64,000 nucleotides of DNA from Neonectria sp. B-13 (Eukaryota; Ascomycota; Sordariomycetes; Hypocreales; Nectriaceae), in assembly GCA_002682825.1 (NCBI GenBank), contig NOKP01000002.1:5190309-5254308 (forward strand), given 5' to 3'. This document shows positions 47,101 through 57,595 of the stretch, one piece after another; positions within the stretch are counted from its first letter, which is position 1; every line of letters begins with the position of its first letter. The notes under the pieces are model-generated. The model was not told the DNA's origin. It saw only the letters and a list, made by a program, of their open reading frames with translations, and searched no databases. The position numbers and the translations under genes were made by a program.

Positions 47101-48902
47101 CAACCGACACCCAAAGCCCCCAAGCCATTTGAGGCCAGTGTTGGTCTCTTCACTGACGACCCGACCTTTGAGGCTTGTACTGAAGACCGCTGCCATACAT
47201 CTTGGGGTGTCCGTATTCTCGACTCAACCGCTGTCTACATTCTAGGCAGTGGCTTATACAGCTGGTTCTATAACTACGATCAGGACTGCCTCGACACTGA
47301 AGACTGCCAGAGTAGAGTCTTCGAGGTGCAGGAGAGCTATGACCTTTGGGTCTATAACCTCTGCACTAAGGGCATCGTCGAGATGGTTTCGCCCCGGAAT
47401 AGCACACCCACCTATGCCCGCGACAACGTCAACGGGTTCCTGTCATCCATTCTCGCGTGGCTCCAGGGTGCCGAAGAAATCTCAGGAAAGCGGGAGTTTC
47501 CGGGATTTCTCGTACACGACCCAGACGATGTTGCCTATCTCGACGTGTCAGATGTTTGCCGTACGGCGCTGACACAACGCATACTGTGTGACGCCCTCGT
47601 CGATGGCTTTGCTGATCGTAGGTATCGCGGCCCTCTCGACGACATGGAGCAAACGGACTCGGTGTGCAACTCAGGCTGTGGCGAGAGCTTGCGCAGTTGG
47701 TTTAACAACGTAGCCGCGGCGTGCGATGGTTATACCATCGGCGGTGTTGTGCCAATGCTCTTAGGCGGTAACATGTGGGCGGGCTATAACGAAACGTGCC
47801 TTGTCAACGAGGCTGGCGAGTATTGCAATGGTATGTCCTCTGCCTGATATCCCCAAGATGCTTCAGAATACTATATATTCTGTTTGATGTCTAGGATGAA
47901 ATTCATAGCTAACGAAATCTTTCCTACGCGGCAGATATCATCGACACATTCACCGAAGTATCAGACTACACCGAAATGCCCCAAGAAGAAATTTGTTCGA
48001 CCTGCTACGTCAAGCGCCTCGCTATAATGCAGGCCTCATCCTACTCGATCTACAACGATGCCTATAAGGAGGAGCTTGAGTATGTCTACTCTAAGTGCGG
48101 TGACACCGGTCCCACTAGCATCCCACCATCCCTTATGCCGTCGGCAGAAGACAGTTCACTCGACTGTGGCACCGACGAGTGGTATACGACCAGCGAGGCC
48201 GGCGAGACATGCAACTCAGTGGCGCTCAATCACGGTGTGTCGTCAGCGTCGCTCTTCATAACCAACCAATACCGGCTGGCCAACTGCAGCATCGATGCCG
48301 CCATCGAGCTCGGTACGAAGCTCTGCTTGCCCACGCAGTGCCACCGCACCTATACGCTCGGTCCCGACGACGAGTGCGCTACTCTTGAGGCCAACGCAAC
48401 CAATGGACTGCAAGAAGGCGACGTGATGCTCTACAATCCCTGGGTTGGCTTTGAGTGCATTAACTTGCACTCAGTGAGCGCCGTCTATGGCACCGTGCTA
48501 TGTCTCGGGCCGCATTACGAGCAACACAACGCCTCCTTTCCTAACGAGGACACCACAACGCCCGTGATACAGAGCGCATACACCTACGATAGCGTCGATC
48601 CTCCCGAGGGCGCCACAGTCCCAGAGGGCACGACGAAGCGCTGCGGCCGATGGTACGTCGCCACCGAGGATGACTCGTGCGCCACTATTTGCGGAACGTC
48701 GTCCATCGACATTGAACTGTTCCTTAAGGTTAACACTGCCCTGGGCACTGACGCTGAGGCGTGTTCGGACAAGCTCGTGGTCGGCAACGCGTACTGTGTG
48801 GGACCCAATCATGACTGGTTGATTCCCTTTCCACACAGAACGGCAGTGACAACGACGATTGCATTCACCGACGGTTATGAGTGGCCTGCAGAGACGGCTT
48901 AG
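44113..48902 (+). CDS. Secreted GH55 beta-1,3-glucanase fused to three LysM modules
   Basis: Nine exons (44113-44772, 44842-45051, 45108-45199, 45275-45452, 45517-45584, 45657-45813, 45884-46658, 46751-47830, 47935-48902) encode 1395 aa. After the signal peptide (to about residue 24) comes a His-rich tract, 13 His in residues 24-44. The two right-handed beta-helix halves of GH55 start at VWRNVKDYGAKGDGKTDD (residue 221) and NVKALGAKGDGVTDD (about 590). Conserved GH55 segments such as ANFLRSIRNFKMDIR, WDWAWTMHDY and WGTASEHCVFYQYQ are intact. The C-terminus holds three fungal LysM-like modules (about 1153-1205, 1205-1265, 1300-1360) with paired cysteines, which normally bind chitin oligomers. 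The enzyme should release glucose or short products from beta-1,3-glucan while anchored to chitin. It is divergent from the chitinase. Confidence 0.9.
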
Positions 48903-49056
48903 GTTCTTTGTTGACAATAACTACTACACAAGATGGGGAGGGGGTAAATGCGGGATGGTAATGATGCGCGTGGGCATTCTGCGTTCTAGAGCCATCGCAA
49001 TATATCTCTCCTTCTCTCATAATAACACTCCCGTCCCAAAATGCATTCCGAACCAG

Positions 49057-49872
49057 TCAAGGCCCCGGGGGGAATATCTGGTTGCGTGGCGGAGACCCAA
49101 AGTACCATATCCCCGGGTACTCAGGGTCCCTGTTGTGAATCAATTCAATAGCCGACCGCCGGCCGTAGTTCCGTTTGAACCAGTATTCAACAAGATCATA
49201 CTGCCCAAAGACGCGGACGCGGAAGGTGTCCTCAGGCTGGGGCTCTGCCTCAACCATCTTGACCCAGTATGGTGATGTAAACCCAGTGTTTCCAGGCGGA
49301 GGGAAGTCATCCGGCACCGTAGAAAGTTGATCCAGCGTCTCGGCATCGAGCAGGATGCAAGTTGCGAAGCGCATGTCTCCGGAAATTGAAGTGCCATCCT
49401 TGGTCGCGATCCAGTTGATGAAATACTCGCGGACCGTGGCCACCGAGGCACCCTCCAACTGCGACGCATCTTCCAGCACGTCGTTCTCATAGCGGCGCAC
49501 CATCTCCTTGCTAGGCCGTAAGTCAACCTCTATGGGAATGTCGGCGAGCTCAATAGGGTTATTCCTTTTCTTCCGCTCAAGGCTACTCTTGGAGGCGGCG
49601 GCCTCAGCATCGGTGTACACCTGTGCTACGCGACCGATTAAAGCGAGGGCGTGTTGGAACTGCTCATCTGAACCGGGGCCGTAAGCAGTGCGCACAATAG
49701 CGAATCCCCATCGCTTTGGTCGGTGGCCATATTTAAGTAACAACACTTGGCGCAGTTGTGAGAGAACTTCACGATTGCATCGAGGATCTCGAACGAAGCG
49801 CGGTCGCAGAAAAGCGTCCTCGTTGATCCATGAGGGGTCATCACTGATATCTGCAGCGGACTGAGCCATCAT
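49057..49872 (-). CDS. Conserved-looking fungal protein of unknown function
   Basis: This intronless gene encodes 271 aa from ATG 49872 (a second ATG follows directly). There is no signal peptide and no TM helix. Notable segments are KYGHRPKRWGFAIVRTAYG near residue 50, an acidic and charged middle (KSSLERKKRN), VATVREYFINWIA, and MRFATCILLDAETLDQL. The C-terminus has SPYWVKMVEA and FRVRVFGQYDLVEYWF, ending in a Pro-rich tail. Composition and phrasing look like a real, expressed cytosolic protein. I recall similar proteins as uncharacterised in moulds but cannot name a domain. It is convergent with the GH55-LysM gene, leaving about 155 bp between stops. Confidence 0.75.
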   Translation of the reverse strand: MMAQSAADISDDPSWINEDAFLRPRFVRDPRCNREVLSQLRQVLLLKYGHRPKRWGFAIVRTAYGPGSDEQFQHALALIGRVAQVYTDAEAAASKSSLERKKRNNPIELADIPIEVDLRPSKEMVRRYENDVLEDASQLEGASVATVREYFINWIATKDGTSISGDMRFATCILLDAETLDQLSTVPDDFPPPGNTGFTSPYWVKMVEAEPQPEDTFRVRVFGQYDLVEYWFKRNYGRRSAIELIHNRDPEYPGIWYFGSPPRNQIFPPGP

Positions 49873-50157
49873 GAGAAAACCTGCCTCCTAGAGTGAGAGG
49901 ATGGATGAAAGAAGGGAAAGTAATTTACGGTGTAAGGGTAATGTCTTGCAGGGTTAAGTAGTGGGCTGAGTGCTCGGTAGTTGACTAAGCAGGCTTCTGA
50001 GGTCGTCTCCCCTAGGGTTACCCGGAACCAGAGAAGCATGTACGCACAATGTTGATTTGTCGGTGGCTGAACCGAGACGAAACCAACCCATACATTGTTG
50101 TCTATCTGAGAGGATACCGGCTGAAGCTATAAACATAAACCAAAACAGATACCAGTA

Positions 50158-53100
50158 CTACCTGGTTGTAAAAGCAGGGAAATATTGCTTTATAGCATGA
50201 TCCAGCACGTTTATGCTGACAGGCTTCACAAAGTAATCATTGGCGCCCGCACTATCCGCAGCTGTCCTATCCGCCGCACTGTCTTGGCCTGTTACAATAA
50301 ACAAGGAGCTCTCTCCCCACTGCTTTTGTTTCTCCAGTAGACGTATTTGCCGGGTAGCTTCAATGCCATCGCAAACTGGCATTTGCAAGTCCATAAGGAT
50401 CAGCTGGATCGGAGATCCCTCGCCAGTGAAAGCCAATGACTGATGTTTCGAGAACATCTCAACGGCTTGCATGCCATCAACCGCGGAACAGTATGGCAAT
50501 CCTCGTTTGCGACAGTACATTTGTAGGATGCGCAAGTTGACAATATTATCGTCAACCAGCAGTGCTGTGGGTATAGGTGTACTTGCGAGAGCAGAGAATA
50601 TCGGAATAACTACTCTTGATTCTACAGGAGCTGCTGGCTCAGGTTGAGATATCGATAGTGGCAGAACGGTGTCTAAGTTGGGATCGGCTGGGGGTTTTGT
50701 GGGTAGCTGAGCTGCCCGGCCCGTTGAATGAGATGAATCAGCTAAAGTTTCGGCACTGTTGTCAATGCTCGGGCTTTCGGGGTTGTTCAGGGCTGTAGGT
50801 AAGTCTTCATCAAGTTTAGTTGCACACGTCCGGGAGGCTTTGATGACTGAGAGACGCCTGTCTGCTTCGTCGAGCGCCGAGCTCATCCTCGAGGCCGAAA
50901 ACACTCCACTCAGGTAAACCACGTTATTGGCAGTCTGATCAGAGAAAGTCCCCCCCTCTGATGCTGGAACCAGACATATTGCAACCTGGTCTGATGGAAT
51001 CTGTGATGTAGATGTGCGACGCTGTTCCAGGTCGGGCACATAATCGAGAAGGATGAAGCTGTCTTCCGTACTGTCCGAAGAAGTAAAGCCATGTGAGCTT
51101 AGAAATCTAGCAAAGTAATCGCATAATGATACGCCACCCGAGGCAGATGCCATATTGTAGAATTTCGAAGGCATATTCTTGAACTTCAGAGTCAATGCCT
51201 GTGAAGGAAGAACTGAATGTGCACATTCAACTTCCCGGAACGTCGCTCTGAAATGCGAACCACGGTCCATTCCTGAGGATATTAAGTCGACTGATCCGTG
51301 GAGAAGCGTTGCAAATTTGGAGGCGAGAGTGAGGCCCAACCCAGCACCCGTCGAGTATTCACCAACCTTTTCGTATGGCTCAAAGATGCGTTGGTGGTAA
51401 TCGGAGTGTATACCACGGCCTGTATCCTCAATGTCGACGATAAGCTCCTTGGATTCAGAACGTAATGATGTGGTTACGATTATGATTCCTTCCGTGGTGT
51501 GCTGGATTGCGTTGATGACAAGCGGCAGCAAGCTATCCCGAAGTAGATTGAGATCTGTTCGAAACTGATCACAATCCGGCGGCAGGTTATTGTTGAAGAA
51601 GATAGAGGCTTTGTAGCGGGTGTCTCCCGCCAACACCTTGGTTATCTCGTTTGCCAACTCCGCCTCGAGCTCGTCAATTGTATGCATTATGTGGCACCGA
51701 TCTGTCATGGCAACGTCAGCCCATCTGTCCAACGTTATCATGCTATTGACGATCGAAATGAGATCTCGCCCCGATCTCTGAATGGTGTCCAGGTAAATGT
51801 TCGGGCCGCCAGAATTGACCGCATTTGCTACGTCCAATAGCGCTGATACCGACGAGTAGGAACTTTCGCGGAAGTTGGGCGACTTCAACTCTTCGGCCAG
51901 TAATTCCGCGGAACCAAGAATTCCATGAATAGGGGTTCGGAGCTGGTGAGAAATTCCACGTAGAAACTTCTCCTTTGCTCTCATTACTTCTGCTAGAAGC
52001 TGCCTTTGCCACATCTGAGAGAGCATGGTCGCACAAGTCTGGACAAACCAGGAATCAATGTCATCAAACACTAGTCGAAAGTCCCTGGATGCAACGGCAA
52101 GCAGAGAGGGTCCCGATATGCCCTCACATTGAGCAGAAATGACGCGCACTACCCTGGTGTTTGGAAGGACCTGATGGTTCGAATTGGTGATGAAGTCGTC
52201 AATGTAGTCAGTGTCCTCCCACAAGCCGTCTTCGAGGTCAGACAACAACATTGGGCTTCGCCCTTCAATGTCGAGATGGTCTGCTTTGGACGATGTCAGG
52301 CTGACGACTGCGTCTGGATACGTAGTTCTCAGTATTCGGAGGACCGGCTCCTCAGAGTCAGCATTGCCAGTTTCCGCTTGCGCCACAGCGATGAGCTCAG
52401 ACATTCGATGCCGATCTCGCTGGCGCCTTGCTCTAGCGCATTGAACCATATCGGAGACGACCCAGTCGGCCAGATGGGCAAGCGTGTGCTGCTGGGTTTT
52501 GGTCAAAGGTTCTTGGCTTGTGCTTGAGGCCACGCAAAGCGATCCAAGCCCAACGCATTCACCGGATGCGTCTTGCAAGCGAAGTGGTGCACCAGCATAA
52601 GCCCGGAGCCCGCCAGACTCAACGTATGGTGACTCTTGAAATCTCCAATCCTCCATCATGTTTGGCAACATAAACACACTCTAGTACGAAGGGTTAGCGA
52701 GGCCCTTCAAGGTGTTAAGGACGCTCAACATACACCCGGTGGTTGAGTAACAATGTGCGCGCATATAGTTTCACCACGCGGAAGAATGCCTAGGGGAAGT
52801 CCTATTGTGGCGAGGCGGATATAGAAATTGACATCCTGAATGCCGATGACGACAAACTCCCATTCTGCCGAGTCCTTGGCAAGCCGTACTTTCTCCTGAA
52901 GTCCAGAGAGAAACTCGGTTTCTTTGAAGATGTCGCGGGTATAGTACCAAAGCATGGACAGCCTAAGTCTTTCGTTCTTGGCTAGGGAGGCACGCAGATA
53001 CCGATCACTGAGACACGAGAGCTTTTTTGGAATTGACGAGGGCGCATAGGGCTCCCTCTTCGGCGGGTAGACGGACTCTTCTACGTCCAGGTTCCATGGC

Positions 53101-53315
53101 TCAAGCGGTTTATCGACATTATCAGGATCGTAGATGGGCCCAACGGTCTGAGGATAAGACTTCGGAGATGCCTGCTTTGGGCACAGGACAGCGGCGTCTG
53201 CTTTCGGGAAGAACGTCATCCGCCGTCTGCCAACTGAGGCCGTCGCCATGGCTTTGGCGTGAAACTGTCGGGATTCTGAAGCAGGAGGGGAGGCATATTC
53301 CGCTGAGGATTGCAT
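50158..53315 (-). CDS. Hybrid histidine kinase (GAF-HisKA-HATPase-receiver)
   Basis: Two exons (53315-52734, 52680-50158; 53-nt intron) encode 1034 aa. The N-terminal 350 residues contain a GAF-like sensor (from about 115 to 270, with CAHIVTQPPG and YAGAPLRL). The HisKA helix is KFLRGISHQLRTPIHG with phosphorylatable His at about 439. The ATPase domain has INAIQHT (N-box), DTGRGI, YEKVG and GAGLGLTLASKFA. A receiver follows near the C-terminus: LLVDDNIVNL, the acceptor Asp at about 958 in LILMDLQMPVCDG, and Lys at about 1013 in YFVKPVS. No TM helix is seen, so it is a cytosolic phosphorelay sensor feeding an Ypd1-type phosphotransfer protein. The HATPase-receiver linker is long and Ser/Pro-rich. 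The signal sensed is unknown. Confidence 0.93.
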
Positions 53316-53894
53316 CGAGATTCATAACTTGCACGAGACCCTCCCCCCCTACCCTTGCCCCATTTAAATTCCGAGAGAATCAGGTTTGTAGTTAGGCCGT
53401 AGACCAAAATCAGGTGATTATGACGGCATCGTGGTCCGCGCCTACATGTGATTCCTACAGGGGTACACGACTAGATCGATATCTAGTGTGCTAGTCTAAT
53501 ATAGTTAACAGGTAATAGACTACAGAGTAAGGTGAATTTCAATGGTACACTAAATGTTAGAGGCAGCAATCTGAAAGAAAAAAAACACCGCACATCAAAT
53601 CAGCCCACACCCTTTTCGGCGTCCACAACCACTCTATTTATTTTACAGCCAATTTACTAGCAATTAAGCCAGATTGAAGAATACCACCCGCCGGTCATTT
53701 TGCCACCTAAAGACGGAATACCTCCAGCTGCTTAGAGATGTCATGGACAAGAAGCTTTCCGGGTCCGACTCTTTCAACTATGCGGTGAATATTGTCCTTC
53801 ATGGAGCACCGAGTAGGTCGCTAACAACTTAATCGCGATGGTGAAACCGGAAATCCTAGAGCTTGAAGAAATGCGATTACCCCAGAACGTCTTA
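53316..53894. other. Promoter region of the histidine kinase gene
   Basis: This region is the upstream side of the kinase gene, up to the left flank of the solo LTR. A pyrimidine-rich run lies at about 53338-53361. No gene recognised. Confidence 0.5.
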
Positions 53895-54240
53895 TGTCAC
53901 GGCCCAGGTTGAGACCAGGCGGTCACAACCGGCAGAACCATGACGTACCCATTTTTTCCTCCCTATCACAGGTGGAGCGCGCCGCTGAGGATCGTACCCA
54001 CGATCCCACACGCCTCACGATCCAGCACGACACGCAGAGTATATATACAATCATTTAGCACATTAGACAAGAGCTTTAAGCTCCTTAGCTATCAACATCA
54101 CAACTTGGTTACACAATAACTTACCTTTGCACATTACCATCGTGACCTCCATTGCTTACTATGACGTCCTGATCCACTCGATCATTAAACCACACGCCTT
54201 GGACCTACCCTAGACCCCTAGGTTAGACCCGACCGTCACA
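53895..54240. mobile_element. Solo LTR of an LTR retrotransposon
   Basis: The 346-bp element begins TGTCACGG and ends CCGTCACA, so its tips form a near-perfect TG..CA inverted repeat. It is flanked on both sides by the same 5 bases, TCTTA (53890-53894 and 54241-54245), a target-site duplication. A TATA-like box lies at 54041-54048. No internal region, primer-binding site or polymerase gene is present, so it is a solo LTR left by recombination. The tip sequence fits fungal Gypsy-type LTRs. Confidence 0.85.
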
Positions 54241-55302
54241 TCTTAGCCAAATTCAGTTACGCCAAACTGGACGCTGGCCTCTCTCTGTTTGTTGGATACA
54301 TGAACGCTGTTACAGACGACCGCTGTACCGAATATCTTCGCCTGTATGTTGGCGAGTCGAAGAAGCTCTCTTGTGGTTTACTTCGAGGACATATCCGGCA
54401 GGTTCCACTTAACAGTTACGCTCCGCTTCATTACTTTGTCCTCTGGCTTGGAAATGGCCATAGGGATGCAAACTTCCTGATTCTCTGGTCTGCATCGCCC
54501 CGATGCTATATGAGATGACTCGTGAAGCGTCCGTTTCAACCTAGGTAGAAGAGCGCAAGCAGCCACCGAAGAGGATGTCTGTCGTTGTCTCAGTTTCCGA
54601 ATCATCGACAGGAAACTATGAGGAATCCCCGAAGATTTCTTTACCTTTGAAAGTAATGTCCAATTGAACTTTAAATATTCACAGGTAAGACTCATAGGTA
54701 AGATAGGTAAGATCCATAGGTGGCAGGTTGTAAGGGTTAGTGTAGTGTGACTAACCTTACAATAGACCAATTCAGTCGTTAGGCTAAAAATATCAACCAA
54801 TCCTAGTAAGCTGCGTTACTGAATCGCATTATACAATAGGTTATAAGGAGTTAGATCTTATAGTAATTGTACAATGAGCCTGCAGCGCGCTCTTGCTAAA
54901 CCCGCGGCTAGCTCCTTACACAGGTATACTTCAAATGTTCATAAGCCTAAAAGGGAAGATTCTAAGGATCTGATCTAGTTATGTTCACTGTACACGAGAA
55001 GAAATCAAAATGCACTGCAATAACAAGATAATTGCATTGAATATCAGGTTTCAACCAGCTATAATAAACCTTAGAACTTTCAAAAGATGTTGTAAAACCA
55101 GCTAGAACAAATCCTACGCAAGGGATTGGGTTTCCAGTCGTTTAAGGTTCTACAGTTGAAAGTTTTATGCGGGCGGAGGCTCTGATCGGGATTTTGTCCC
55201 TAGACTGGGACCTGGACTGGGACTGCAATTTTCTCTTCAAAGTATACGCCTCTATGCCCGTGTAATGTATAGGCTCCTATACCAAAGAAAGGTTTATCTA
55301 AT
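54241..55302. other. Intergenic region between LTR and tRNA genes
   Basis: No gene is recognised. A short run of ATAGGTAAG-like units (about 54683-54720) forms a small imperfect repeat. The open frames at 54300-54518 and 54378-54800 have no family features. Confidence 0.5.
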
Positions 55303-55417
55303 GGCCAGATGGCCGAGTGGTTAAGGCGGTAGACTCAAGCTGTAACTAGCTTGCTTACTAAAAGTAATAATTATTCTACTGGAGCAATCCGCGTGGGTTC
55401 GAGTCCCACTCTGGTCA
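55303..55417 (+). tRNA. tRNA-Leu(CAA) with intron
   Basis: The acceptor stem GGCCAGA pairs with TCTGGTC (one G-U), and the discriminator is A (55417). The D-arm is TGGCCGAGTGGTTAAGGCG. The anticodon stem GTAGA/TCTAC encloses loop CTCAAGT with anticodon CAA at 55336-55338. The 34-nt intron (55340-55373) sits one base after the anticodon, as in other fungal CAA-Leu genes. The variable arm and T-arm (GGGTTCGAGTCCC) are normal. A T-run at 55444-55451 should terminate RNA polymerase III. Confidence 0.93.
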
Positions 55418-55532
55418 GAATCTTGTCAGACTCGTGTCAGATTTCTTTTTTTGCACGATAAAACTTCTTCGCATATCGGCATGACGGACACTGCCTTCAT
55501 CGATCGTGGTCGATACAAATGCCTTCATCAAG

Positions 55533-55638
55533 GACAAGGTGGCCGAGCGTTCTAAGGCGTAATGTTCAAGAAAATTAAATTATTTTCTAGGAAACCATTA
55601 TATCGAAAGATGCCAGGGTTCGAGTCCCTGTCTTGTCA
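55533..55638 (+). tRNA. Second tRNA-Leu(CAA) with intron
   Basis: The acceptor stem GACAAGG pairs with TCTTGTC, discriminator A (55638). The D-arm is TGGCCGAGCGTTCTAAGGCG. The anticodon stem TAATG/CATTA encloses loop TTCAAGC with anticodon CAA at 55567-55569. A 24-nt AT-rich intron lies at 55571-55594. The long variable arm (ATCGAAAGAT) and T-arm (GGGTTCGAGTCCC) are intact. It reads the same codon (UUG) as the gene 115 bp upstream but differs in stems, intron and variable arm, so it is not a simple recent copy. Confidence 0.88.
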
Positions 55639-56199
55639 ACACTTTTGCCGTCTTCTGCTCCGTTTGTTGAAGCGCTCTATGTATGGATGGACAAAACAGA
55701 GAAAGCCAAACGAGAGTCTCTTGCCATGCGCGGCACCTTGGCCCGCCACTAAAGTCCTGTCCGCCTAGTGTGGCAGCGAGCGTTGCACCGATATAGTACA
55801 TGGAAGCGTTTGCATAATATGCCCAGTACGTCCAAAACTTAGCAACGCACTCTATGGTCAGAAAACGCCATCCAACAAGCCAAACAGACACAAAAAAAAA
55901 AGGCAGTGTGTCGGAAAACATGGTGAAACCCAAAGGCATACAAGCACTGTCCCCAGCTGTTAAGGAGCAGGCACGAGTATCGTCATTAGTAAGGTCTAGC
56001 CAAAAATCGAGTTTGCCGTGGGCAGTCCAGTGGGCTGGTACAAGTACAGGAACTCGGATGATTAGGCCTATGTTGATACGGCAAACATACTGAGGGCCTT
56101 GAAGTTCCTGGCAGTGGCCACTTGTTTACTGGCATCGTGACTGATCCAAGCTCTCGATTTTCTCAAGGACTTGATTAGTCTTATGGCTCTCCACCCATT
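55639..56199. other. Stretch with possible ABC-transporter remnants
   Basis: A minus-strand open frame (55598-55939) contains hydrophobic stretches such as FWTYWAYYANASMYYIGATL. These resemble a PDR-transporter membrane segment and may belong with the relic at 56200-56440. No intact gene. Confidence 0.35.
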
Positions 56200-56440
56200 C
56201 TTGATTCAGTCACCCTTGGTGCCATCTGATCGTCTGTGGGTGGGCAGCGGTCTCGAGAAGTTGGCTCTAAGGAAGCGCAGCAAAGACGGCTTGGCGGCGA
56301 GCTCAACACCGATCATAAGTTTCTTGCGTTGCTCTACTCTGAGTGACTTGATGATGACATCCTGCAAGTCATTGAGCTCTAGCAGGTTGATTATCTTATC
56401 GACCGAAGCTGGCTTCCTGACGTGGTTGATCAGTGTCAAG
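56200..56440 (-). pseudogene. Fragment of a PDR-type ABC transporter
   Basis: The minus-strand frame reads [19 protein letters not shown], then [19 protein letters not shown]. This corresponds to the segment around the degenerate signature of the second nucleotide-binding domain of fungal PDR multidrug pumps, which usually reads [19 protein letters not shown]. The following Walker B/D-loop (usually LLFLDEPTSGLDS) is already lost: the frame gives [10 protein letters not shown] and ends. No Walker A is found upstream. It is a short relic without function. Confidence 0.7.
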
Positions 56441-56617
56441 TAATATATGCTTCTTGACGGAGCAGAACAGAAAGCTCGATGGCCCCGTGGATGGTTTGAA
56501 TATTGCCGTGAAGGTCACGTTGGAGGCAGAGCCCAGTTAGAGGTTTCCTTCAATCTACCGGGTTGTTAACGTGAGTTAATTATATAGATACTCTGGGGAT
56601 GCACATACCGCTTGTAT

Positions 56618-57595
56618 CTACACAGTTACGAAGGTGAACGGCGATGGCCTAGGAAGACCACGACTGCCCGTGCGTGACGACTCGTTGGTGAGAGTTGCCG
56701 AGATGTCATGTAGCTGGATTTCTTCCTCGTTGAATCTCCGAGGTTGAAGAGTCTGCACAGATGAACCATTGGGAATGCTGGGGAAGGATGGCCGAGAAGC
56801 GATGTGACTAGATTCGTCCACAGCATTTAAACAATTGCATTCGTGATGTTGGACGAGCAACAGCAGTTTGTTGAGAGCGATGAATTCCATCTTGAGTTTA
56901 ATACTGTAGACCACCGGCTTGTATGTCGTTTGGATCTGGAAATGGCTGAGGTACTGGGTGGCGAGAAGGCTGATGTCGAGGAGGATGACCAGGATATTGA
57001 CGATGATGAGATGTCTGATGAGATTGCGCCCCATGGGCCCCTTGACTGCGAATATTGGTTTGAGATCGCGAGCCGTTTCCCAGATGTAAAGACCTGAAAT
57101 GATGGACTCTTGTACGAAGAAGCCGGCAAGTTGTATACGCTCATAGATGTTGAATGCGGGAAGATAGCGTTGGGAATCTCGCGTGTTGCTGCCGAGAAAC
57201 AGGACGGTAACCGGAATGTGAAGGATGCAGAAATTCGTTATGATCATGATTAGGACCCAGCGGGTCTTTGCCCTATCCAGGATGATAAGATGCAGGCGAG
57301 AGTAGAGGACGACAGACTGGCCGGTGACCATGCCATACCAGCCGATGCATGTCAAGACGCAGAGCAAGAAGTTCGGCCCCAGACTGTAATAGCGCAGTAA
57401 AACTACAACCGAGTGAAGCACGATGCCCAATGTCGCCGTCAGCATGCTCCAGAAATACAAGCCATCGTGCCTCTTGAAGCGATTGAGAAGCGAGATGAGG
57501 ATTTCGACGCAGTTGTAACAAGCAACGGCGAAAAGGCCGGCAATGGTCATGTGTATCGGCAATGAGGCTGAGATTGGGCCCGTTTCTCCACTCAT
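56618..57595 (-). CDS. Seven-TM integral membrane protein (DUF7703-like)
   Basis: This intronless gene encodes 325 aa from ATG 57595. Seven hydrophobic helices are visible, for example MTIAGLFAVACYNCVEILI, LTATLGIVLHSVVVLLRYY, VLTCIGWYGMVTGQSVVLYS, WVLIMIITNFCILHIPVTVL, LAGFFVQESIISGLYIWE and LIIVNILVILLDISLL. Between helices 3 and 4 the loop RLHLIILDRAKTRW, and the LGSNTR after helix 4, match the fungal orphan-receptor-like family now called DUF7703. The C-terminal tail is Ser/Arg-rich and cytosolic. The ligand and role are unknown. Confidence 0.82.
   Translation of the reverse strand: MSGETGPISASLPIHMTIAGLFAVACYNCVEILISLLNRFKRHDGLYFWSMLTATLGIVLHSVVVLLRYYSLGPNFLLCVLTCIGWYGMVTGQSVVLYSRLHLIILDRAKTRWVLIMIITNFCILHIPVTVLFLGSNTRDSQRYLPAFNIYERIQLAGFFVQESIISGLYIWETARDLKPIFAVKGPMGRNLIRHLIIVNILVILLDISLLATQYLSHFQIQTTYKPVVYSIKLKMEFIALNKLLLLVQHHECNCLNAVDESSHIASRPSFPSIPNGSSVQTLQPRRFNEEEIQLHDISATLTNESSRTGSRGLPRPSPFTFVTV

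Noticed and set aside
54683..54720. Possible short tandem array or CRISPR-like repeat
   Set aside because: The units (ATAGGTAAG-like) are few, imperfect and lack spacers; it is simple sequence.
55303..55638. Gamma-toxin-like RNase gene near the chitinase and tRNA genes
   Set aside because: I looked because zymocin-type chitinases can work with a tRNA-cutting subunit, but no small secreted open frame of that kind is visible; the tRNA genes are ordinary.
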